From Chitinophagaceae bacterium (lineage in GTDB: Bacteria; Bacteroidota; Bacteroidia; Chitinophagales; Chitinophagaceae): a stretch of DNA of 5,502 nucleotides. How positions within the stretch are numbered: the first letter of the stretch is position 1; each line of letters opens with the position of its first letter. Below, one piece after another: positions 1 through 4,237 of this stretch. Position numbers and translations under genes: made by a program. Where the stretch lies: assembly GCA_947472635.1 (NCBI GenBank), contig CANJDY010000206.1:1-5502 (forward strand), in the 5' to 3' direction. The notes below the pieces were generated by a model that was not told the origin of the DNA, searched no databases, and saw nothing but the letters and a program-made list of their open reading frames with translations.

Positions 1-19
1 ATGCTATTTTTTAAGAGTG

Positions 20-51
20 CAAATGTAGGCATATTTAATTAATAAACCAAA
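20..51 (-). promoter_or_regulatory. Bacteroidota-type promoter pointing out of the left edge
   Basis: On the minus strand TTTG (51-48) is followed after 20 bases by TACATTTG (27-20). This matches the Bacteroidota housekeeping promoter pattern of a -33 TTTG and a -7 TAnnTTTG about 19-20 bases apart. It lies just after the yajQ stop codon and reads away from it, so it probably drives a minus-strand gene whose coding part lies beyond position 1. No clear terminator separates it from yajQ, so read-through from yajQ is also possible. The remainder of 1-74 is AT-rich and holds no other feature I can support. Confidence 0.55.
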
Positions 52-74
52 AGACGAATAACCAAAAAGAGCAA

Positions 75-566
75 TTAGCTCTTCATATTGGTTTGCTGCA
101 GGGCAATTCCAATATTCCAGCTTTTTGACTCCTGGATTACATCCTGTAGGTCATCAATTTTTTTGCCAGTTACCCGGATGATGTCATCCATGATGGCTAC
201 CTGTACCTTTAAACCGCTATCCTTGATCAATTTGACAATTTTCTTCGCATCCTCTTGCTTAATACCATTTCTCACTAGGATCTCCTTCTTAACCACTTTG
301 CCACTTTGGTGAGGCTCCTTACTCAAATCATAAATTTCTGCAGCCAACCCTTGTTTCATACTTCGACTAATCAATACATCTACAATCTGGTTGAGCTTCA
401 TATCACTATCTGCTTCCAAATTCACCTTGAAGTCTTTTTTGTTTAGTTCTATCACAACGTGAGAGCCCTTAAAATCGAATCGGTTTGTTACTTCTTTACT
501 TACGGTATTGATTGCATTGTCAAGGGTTTGCAAATCAACTTTACTGGCAAAATCAAATGATGGCAT
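75..566 (-). CDS. yajQ: YajQ family nucleotide-binding protein (DUF520)
   Basis: This is a complete 163-residue protein, the same length as E. coli YajQ. The N-terminus MPSFDFASKVD, the RFDF motif at residues 29-32, the segment IKDSGLKVQ at 114-122 and IRVTGKKIDDLQ at 130-141 are all characteristic of the family. Family members are small cytosolic proteins with two RNP-like folds. They have been reported to bind nucleotides or RNA, and in Xanthomonas and Pseudomonas to bind cyclic di-GMP and act with a transcription factor; whether this one senses c-di-GMP cannot be told from sequence. The ATG at 566 fits the family start exactly. The gene follows lgt on the same strand after 89 bases that contain a candidate promoter and a possible weak terminator, so it may be transcribed separately. 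The reading frame is intact, with no sign of transfer. Confidence 0.95.
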   Translation of the reverse strand: MPSFDFASKVDLQTLDNAINTVSKEVTNRFDFKGSHVVIELNKKDFKVNLEADSDMKLNQIVDVLISRSMKQGLAAEIYDLSKEPHQSGKVVKKEILVRNGIKQEDAKKIVKLIKDSGLKVQVAIMDDIIRVTGKKIDDLQDVIQESKSWNIGIALQQTNMKS

Positions 567-573
567 AAGACAA

Positions 574-594
574 ATTATTAATTATTAATTATTA
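574..594. repeat. Three tandem copies of ATTATTA before yajQ
   Basis: Positions 574-580, 581-587 and 588-594 are three identical 7-base units, ATTATTA. They lie 8 to 28 bases upstream of the yajQ ATG, in what would be its untranslated leader, directly after the candidate -10 box at 595-600. They may simply be AT-rich leader sequence that keeps the start codon unstructured, which suits a lineage that does not rely on Shine-Dalgarno pairing. Copy-number change would alter leader length. Confidence 0.7.
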
Positions 595-623
595 ACTATA
601 TACAAATTAAAAAAAACTGTCAA
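595..623 (-). promoter_or_regulatory. Candidate promoter for yajQ
   Basis: On the minus strand TTGACA (623-618) and TATAGT (600-595) are separated by exactly 17 bases. That is a full -35 match and a 5/6 -10 match to the classical sigma-70 consensus. It ends 28 bases before the yajQ ATG. The Bacteroidota primary sigma factor normally prefers TTTG / TAnnTTTG, which is not cleanly present here, so the match may be fortuitous in such AT-rich sequence. The spacer contains an 8-base T run. Confidence 0.35.
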
Positions 624-633
624 CATCAAACAG
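609..633 (-). terminator. Possible weak terminator after lgt
   Basis: Reading the minus strand after the lgt stop, CTGTT (633-629) can pair with GACAG (621-617), including one G-T pair, around a 7-base loop. Eight T residues (616-609) follow immediately. The stem is short, so termination would be inefficient. The element overlaps the -35 box proposed for yajQ, so the two calls compete. Confidence 0.3.
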
Positions 634-655
634 AATCAGGCAAACAATTAGCCGA

Positions 656-1990
656 TTATCCTCCCTTTTTTGTAACGGCCTTTAGCTGAACAGTAAGCAG
701 AATACCTAAACCAAAAACAATTAAACAAAATGAAATGATTTCCGCCTGGCTGGGATTAATTCCAAAAAAATGGTATTGGTTATTAACCCTTATTTTTTCT
801 ACAATAAAACGCTCTAATCCGTTAACAATGAAGTAAATACCTGAAATAGTACCAGGTGTTTTTATTTTTTTTCTGAAGCTCCAAATAATAAGGAATAACA
901 ATGTACAGATAACGGTCTCGTAAAAAGGAGTAGGGAATACAGGTAAAGGTAGCACCCTATTATGATCCTCAAAATTACCTCGAATTACTATACCATCGTT
1001 ATTTACATTTTGAGGATAATTATAAGCAACCATCCACACGGGTATAAATGAACAAGCCTTCACCTGCCTGTGAGGAACTGTTTCCAGGCTGGAACTTTTT
1101 CTATCCGTAACATAGCTAGGGGAAGTTTTCCCTGGGTCAACTACGGTACCTTCCAAAAAATAGGTCTTATGAAGCTCCAATTGAGCATCGAATGCGCCCT
1201 TCTGTGCAGGAATTACCTTACCGTTGACATCAGTGATATAAGCGCTATTATAAACGCCCCAATCTCCATCACCAGATACCTGACAACCAATACGCCCCAC
1301 GGCATAGGCAAGCAGCATCGCTAAAGTAATAGCATCAATGAGATGTACCAATTTAATCCCTTTTTTAATGGCAAAAACACAAATAGCAATTCCTGCCATA
1401 ATTAACCCGCCGTAAAATGTTAACCCTCCGGCAGAAAAAATTCTTTCAATGGGATGTTGGATAAAATCATCCCAATTTTCAAGATTATCAAAGAGTTTAG
1501 CCCCTAAAATACCAAAAACCAAGGCTATAATTACAATATCTCCCACCCTGTCGTGCGGCCAAATACGAATGCTTCTTTGTTCGGGTGACTTTAATTTTTG
1601 CTTGTTCTTTTCCCACCACTTTACTCCAGTTAGTACAAGGGCAAGTAGCAAACCACCTATAAAGCTGCCTTCTGCTGAAAATATATACGTTTGTGGACTA
1701 GTTTCTGGAGGTTTACTAAAAACTAACCCAAATAGCTTAAAGCCAAAAACAAACCCAACAATACAATTCATTAATAAATCGGCCAACGAAGCAGGTTTAC
1801 CAATGGTAATAAATTCTTCTCTTGGAAAAAGCAAGCCCTGTTTTTCCTTACGTTTAAGTTCGCTATTGATTACAATAGCGGCGACAATAAAACCGGTGGC
1901 AACTAATAAACCAAAAGTGTTTAGGATTTTAAGCAATTCCCAGTCCACACCAAACCAGTCTTTAAATACGTAATATAAATTGGGATACAT
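656..1990 (-). CDS. lgt: Prolipoprotein diacylglyceryl transferase, enlarged form
   Basis: Lgt is the inner-membrane enzyme that moves diacylglycerol from phosphatidylglycerol to the lipobox cysteine of prolipoproteins, the first step of lipoprotein maturation. With the ATG at 1990 the protein has 444 residues (E. coli has 291). The signature GRIGCQVSGDGDWG is at about residues 232-245 and RFIVE at 394-398, giving counterparts of the essential E. coli Arg143 and Arg239. The GGLTFYGGLI loop (188-197) has Tyr193 where E. coli has His103; the 40-residue spacing to the signature Arg is unchanged. About 90 extra residues lie before this loop, with extra hydrophobic segments, and about 65 extra soluble residues lie between the two arginines. 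I count roughly nine membrane segments, against seven in E. coli. The frame extends 13 codons upstream to a TTG, but MYPNLYYVFKDWFGV is the natural family start. No strong promoter is visible in the 206 bases before it. Confidence 0.93.
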   Translation of the reverse strand: MYPNLYYVFKDWFGVDWELLKILNTFGLLVATGFIVAAIVINSELKRKEKQGLLFPREEFITIGKPASLADLLMNCIVGFVFGFKLFGLVFSKPPETSPQTYIFSAEGSFIGGLLLALVLTGVKWWEKNKQKLKSPEQRSIRIWPHDRVGDIVIIALVFGILGAKLFDNLENWDDFIQHPIERIFSAGGLTFYGGLIMAGIAICVFAIKKGIKLVHLIDAITLAMLLAYAVGRIGCQVSGDGDWGVYNSAYITDVNGKVIPAQKGAFDAQLELHKTYFLEGTVVDPGKTSPSYVTDRKSSSLETVPHRQVKACSFIPVWMVAYNYPQNVNNDGIVIRGNFEDHNRVLPLPVFPTPFYETVICTLLFLIIWSFRKKIKTPGTISGIYFIVNGLERFIVEKIRVNNQYHFFGINPSQAEIISFCLIVFGLGILLTVQLKAVTKKGG

Positions 1991-2120
1991 GGTAATATGA
2001 AATTTAAATAAGTACTGCAAGATATTCAAATAAACCGATTGTATGCTTAACTAAAGTCTTAGGACAAAACCCATAAAACAATGGATACGATAACCTAAAA
2101 ACAATCAGACATATTACTAA

Positions 2121-2134
2121 TTTAACCGGTTAAA
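2121..2134. promoter_or_regulatory. 14-bp perfect palindrome upstream of lgt
   Basis: TTTAACCGGTTAAA is a perfect dyad with no central gap. It lies in the 206-base gap between the bacilliredoxin and lgt genes, about 130 bases before the lgt ATG and immediately after the T-rich tail of the bacilliredoxin terminator. Its form suits an operator for a dimeric regulator, but no such regulator is encoded in the window. AT-rich flanks raise the probability of chance, although the central ACCGGT is less easily explained by composition. Confidence 0.3.
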
Positions 2135-2170
2135 AATGAAAATCCTGCAGTTATTCACTACAGGATTTTC
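2133..2170 (-). terminator. Intrinsic terminator of the bacilliredoxin gene
   Basis: On the plus strand GAAAATCCTG (2138-2147) and CAGGATTTTC (2161-2170) form a perfect 10-bp inverted repeat around a 13-base loop. Read on the minus strand, the stem is followed by ATTTTT, giving a T-rich tail. It begins 26 bases after the bacilliredoxin stop codon. This separates that gene from lgt further along the same strand. Confidence 0.65.
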
Positions 2171-2196
2171 TAATATCCACCTAAAAAGGAAAAAAT

Positions 2197-2613
2197 TTAG
2201 TTGCAATATTGCTCAAATGCACCAATCAGGTTTTCAGCAATCATTTGTGCACTTCTTCCTTCAATATTATGCCTTTCGATAAAATGAACCAATTGGCCAT
2301 TTTTAAACAATGCAATGGAAGGTGAAGATGGAGGATAAGGTAAAAGATGCTCCCTGATTTTCTTTACTGCATCCACATCAAAGCCTGCAAAACTTGTAGT
2401 TAGGGAATTGGGCTTCTTAATACTATTGTGAACAGCCATCAGTACTCCTGGCCGGGCAGTACCTGCACTACATCCACATACTGAATTGATCACCACTAAG
2501 GTGGTACCTTCTTCGGTTATTTTTTCTTCGACATCAGACGCTGTCAACATTTCGGCAAAACCGTTTTCAGTCAACTCTTCCTTCATTGGTAGTACAATTT
2601 CTGCTGGATACAT
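2197..2613 (-). CDS. Bacilliredoxin, BrxA/BrxB (YphP/YqiW, DUF1094) family
   Basis: The 138-residue protein is a small cytosolic thioredoxin-fold protein. Characteristic features are MYPAEIVLPMKEELT at the N-terminus, the CGC active site at Cys46-Gly47-Cys48 within VVINSVCGCSAGTARP, the SSPS segment with its likely cis-proline at Pro98, HFIERHNIEGR at about 110-120, and a cysteine next to the C-terminus (Cys137), as in Bacillus YphP. In Bacillus these proteins remove bacillithiol from oxidised protein thiols. Bacillithiol synthesis is known in many Bacteroidota, so the same role is likely, but no bsh gene is in the window. The frame extends 18 codons upstream to a GTG at 2667. I chose the ATG at 2613 because it matches the family start and the upstream stretch contains the probable -7 box. 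It has its own terminator and is divergent from the exported-protein gene. BrxA and BrxB cannot be told apart here. Confidence 0.93.
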   Translation of the reverse strand: MYPAEIVLPMKEELTENGFAEMLTASDVEEKITEEGTTLVVINSVCGCSAGTARPGVLMAVHNSIKKPNSLTTSFAGFDVDAVKKIREHLLPYPPSSPSIALFKNGQLVHFIERHNIEGRSAQMIAENLIGAFEQYCN

Positions 2614-2636
2614 ATAGTAGTGTTTTATTGTAATTG

Positions 2637-2644
2637 CAAATTTA
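2637..2644 (-). promoter_or_regulatory. -7 box of the bacilliredoxin promoter
   Basis: TAAATTTG on the minus strand is an exact match to the Bacteroidota -7 pattern TAnnTTTG. It lies 23 bases before the ATG at 2613, giving a short leader. No convincing TTTG is present about 19 bases upstream, so only half of the promoter is supported. Its position inside the upstream extension of the reading frame argues against the GTG start at 2667. Confidence 0.45.
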
Positions 2645-2801
2645 CAAACTAGAATTGAATTACCCACCGAAGAATGTCAATGAATGGTAATAATTTGACT
2701 AGGCAAGGAAAAATGAGTCATCTAGTACCTATTTTTGGCTATTTTGCCTATAGTAAGTTAAAAATTAGCAGCTTATTTAAAACTAGGAACAATTTTACTA
2801 T

Positions 2802-2810
2802 TAAAATTTG
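2802..2810 (+). promoter_or_regulatory. Weak -7-like box before the exported-protein gene
   Basis: TAAAATTTG resembles TAnnTTTG with one extra base between the two halves, and it ends 32 bases before the ATG at 2843. There is no TTTG at the proper distance upstream. A second, exact box, TATTTTTG, lies at 2730-2737 but also lacks a -33 partner. The 229-base divergent gap between 2614 and 2842 must contain the promoters of both flanking genes; this is the best candidate near the plus-strand start. Confidence 0.22.
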
Positions 2811-2842
2811 TAATTTTATGTATTCTGAATTCAATTCACATC

Positions 2843-4117
2843 ATGGTTATCAACAAAACTTCCATTACCGCCTTCTTCATTTTTTTTTCTTTTGCTTGTC
2901 AGGCACAAACCATGCTAGATTCTACTGTTAAAGTAGTAAATACGGATGTTAAAGTAGTAAATACGGATTCTGTATTGAGAATCAGAAATATTAATCCTTA
3001 TATCACCCTTCATGTTGATTCCACTTTACGCTATGATTTTGAAATAAATAAGGAACCTAGTAATTATTATTGGTACTTAAAGAATTCTCCTGTAGGGCTA
3101 AAAATAAATAGGGAAAGTGGAATATTAACTTTCAAGGCCGAAAAGTCGTATTTTTTATCTGGTAAATTAAAATACGATTTTGAGTATAAAGTTAATATAG
3201 GCATACAGAACTTAAATAACCCTCTTGAACACATTGACACTTCTTTTAGTTTGTTATTTTTTAATACCGAAATTATTGCCTCAGCAATAAAGCCTACCGT
3301 AACCAATGTATTATATGCAGAAGAAGGAGATACGGTAAATTTTAGGCTACAATGCGATATTGGAAGTTTTCCCATTGAAGAGATTACTTATTTCAGTAAT
3401 TACCCAGCAAAATCGATTACCCCCATAGCCAAGTGTAATGATGAATATACTTGGTTTATCCCATTTGATTTCATCAAAGACAGTGACAAGGAAAAACAAA
3501 AATTGCTGGAGTTGTTTTTTATAGGAATCACCAAATTCAATAACAGGGATACCGCCATCATTCGGATTTATGTAAAAGACAACATCAATTATCCCCAAAG
3601 AGTAGTTGAATTTGAAAATCTGAAAAAGGATGTGTTGAATTACATCGTTCAACTAAAAAGTAGTTTTCGGATAATTGATAAAAAACTAAAAAAGACAAAA
3701 AAAACAAGAACAGGATTCGACCTGGGATCCGCTGCCACTGGACTAGGTGGAACAGTTTTTTCATCACTGCCCAATGTTAATCAAAAAACAGCCGGAAAAA
3801 TTTTACCCAGTGTTGGAGTAGCTTTGGTGCCAGTGAAAGAAGCTGCTGCACCAAATGTCACTTCTGACCAAAATACGGCATTACTTATTAGAAATAGTAT
3901 TAAAAGACTCGAATATTTGATGACAGACAATACGCTCATGGGCGAAAGAGACCCTGAGATTTTAAACAAGTCAAAAAAAATAAAGGATGAAATTAAGCAG
4001 ATGCAAATCCAGTTAATAGATATCCCGATTACAGAAGAAAATTTGAATAGCAAGGAATTGGATGAATATTTCAACAATCCACAAGTAAACAAAAAATACA
4101 GGGTTAAAAAGAAGTAA
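2843..4117 (+). CDS. Exported protein of unknown function with two probable beta-sandwich domains
   Basis: I do not recognise this 424-residue protein. Residues 1-22 look like a signal peptide: Lys5, a hydrophobic core TAFFIFFSFA-like stretch, then CQAQ, with cleavage probably after Ala21 or Gln22. SFAC at 16-19 is a poor lipobox. Residues 29-35 and 36-42 are a direct repeat, VKVVNTD. Residues about 60-140, with YDFEIN and WYLKNSPVGLKINRESGILTF, resemble cadherin-like or putative Ig (He_PIG) folds, in which a Gly-Leu-x-Ile then Gly-x-Leu pattern is usual. Residues 150-246 look like a second beta domain carrying the only two mature cysteines (171, 198), a possible disulfide pair. Residues 251-289 are helical and end in a very basic KKLKKTKKTR run. 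Residues 291-337 are rich in Gly, Ala, Val and Pro; 345-395 are a charged helix or coiled coil; the tail is basic. It stands alone, divergent from the bacilliredoxin and convergent with arginine decarboxylase. A periplasmic or surface location is inferred. Confidence 0.85.
   Translation: MVINKTSITAFFIFFSFACQAQTMLDSTVKVVNTDVKVVNTDSVLRIRNINPYITLHVDSTLRYDFEINKEPSNYYWYLKNSPVGLKINRESGILTFKAEKSYFLSGKLKYDFEYKVNIGIQNLNNPLEHIDTSFSLLFFNTEIIASAIKPTVTNVLYAEEGDTVNFRLQCDIGSFPIEEITYFSNYPAKSITPIAKCNDEYTWFIPFDFIKDSDKEKQKLLELFFIGITKFNNRDTAIIRIYVKDNINYPQRVVEFENLKKDVLNYIVQLKSSFRIIDKKLKKTKKTRTGFDLGSAATGLGGTVFSSLPNVNQKTAGKILPSVGVALVPVKEAAAPNVTSDQNTALLIRNSIKRLEYLMTDNTLMGERDPEILNKSKKIKDEIKQMQIQLIDIPITEENLNSKELDEYFNNPQVNKKYRVKKK
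2880..2888 (+). repeat. Nine-T homopolymer in the signal-peptide coding region
   Basis: Nine consecutive T residues encode part of the hydrophobic core of the signal peptide (around residues 13-15). Loss or gain of one T would move translation out of frame near the start of the gene; the frame that opens at 2674 closes at 2931. The run can be explained by Phe-rich coding alone. Confidence 0.6.
2927..2968 (+). repeat. Perfect 21-bp tandem duplication in coding sequence
   Basis: The 21 bases at 2927-2947 are repeated without a single difference at 2948-2968. They encode Val-Lys-Val-Val-Asn-Thr-Asp twice, just after the signal peptide. Because the unit is a multiple of three, the frame is kept. 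Identity even at third codon positions indicates a recent duplication, not an old protein repeat. Confidence 0.95.
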
Positions 4118-4127
4118 TGCTTTTTAA
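4104..4127. repeat. Inverted repeat spanning the stop codon at 4115-4117
   Basis: TTAAAAAG (4104-4111) and CTTTTTAA (4120-4127) form an 8-bp inverted repeat with an 8-base loop that contains both the stop codon of the exported-protein gene and the overlapping ATG at 4117. Only one of the eight pairs is G-C, so the hairpin would be unstable. It could be a weak terminator or chance. Confidence 0.25.
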
Positions 4128-4221
4128 ATTAATCCCCCTGGATGCTAAGCATCTCTATCTAAAAAAAATCTTTGTTCCTGTTTTTTTATACCTGCTATGT
4201 ATTTGGAGCAATGGCCACTAG
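4117..4221 (+). CDS. Possible 34-residue membrane or leader-like small ORF
   Basis: An ATG at 4117 overlaps the stop codon of the preceding gene in the arrangement TAATG, which allows translational coupling. The frame stays open for 34 codons and ends at TAG (4219-4221), before the convergent arginine decarboxylase stop at 4238. The product has a basic patch (Lys16, Lys17) followed by a hydrophobic run, IFVPVFLYLLCIW, at about 18-30, and ends SNGH. That shape fits a single-span microprotein, or the signal-sequence remnant of a secreted-protein gene whose rest has been lost. I do not recognise it. A chance ORF is quite possible, since AT-rich sequence with T runs encodes hydrophobic residues readily. 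Confidence 0.22.
   Translation: MLFKLIPLDAKHLYLKKIFVPVFLYLLCIWSNGH
4140..4187. other. Convergent intergenic segment with two minor inverted repeats
   Basis: Between the stops at 4117 and 4238 there is a small hairpin, GATGC (4141-4145) with GCATC (4149-4153) and a 3-base loop, but no T run follows it on either strand. Further on, eight A (4161-4168) and seven T (4181-4187) could pair as an all-A/T stem around 12 bases. One of these may help end transcription from the two converging genes, but neither is a standard intrinsic terminator. Confidence 0.2.
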
Positions 4222-4237
4222 TTAAAAGCCTGCCTAT

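Noticed and set aside
1449..1973. 174-codon plus-strand ORF opposite lgt
   Set aside because: It is the antisense shadow of the membrane-segment coding of lgt, with low-complexity Ser/Pro/Lys composition.
1991..2029. 13-codon N-terminal extension of Lgt from a TTG start
   Set aside because: The ATG at 1990 gives the expected family N-terminus MYPNLYY, and nothing supports the upstream TTG.
2614..2667. 18-codon N-terminal extension of the bacilliredoxin from a GTG start
   Set aside because: It would place a TAnnTTTG promoter box inside the coding sequence, and the family begins near the ATG at 2613.
2858..2899. Lipoprotein signal (SFAC) linking the exported protein to Lgt
   Set aside because: Position -3 is Ser and -2 is Phe, unlike a normal lipobox, and the CQAQ end fits ordinary signal peptidase I cleavage better.
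2674..2931. 85-codon plus-strand ORF across the divergent gap
   Set aside because: It overlaps the start and signal-peptide region of the exported-protein gene in another frame, has no protein-like domain pattern, and ends in a Phe/His run made by the T tract.
3067..4092. Several minus-strand ORFs of 60-103 codons opposite the exported-protein gene
   Set aside because: They are antisense to a well-supported coding frame, overlap one another and show no recognisable features.
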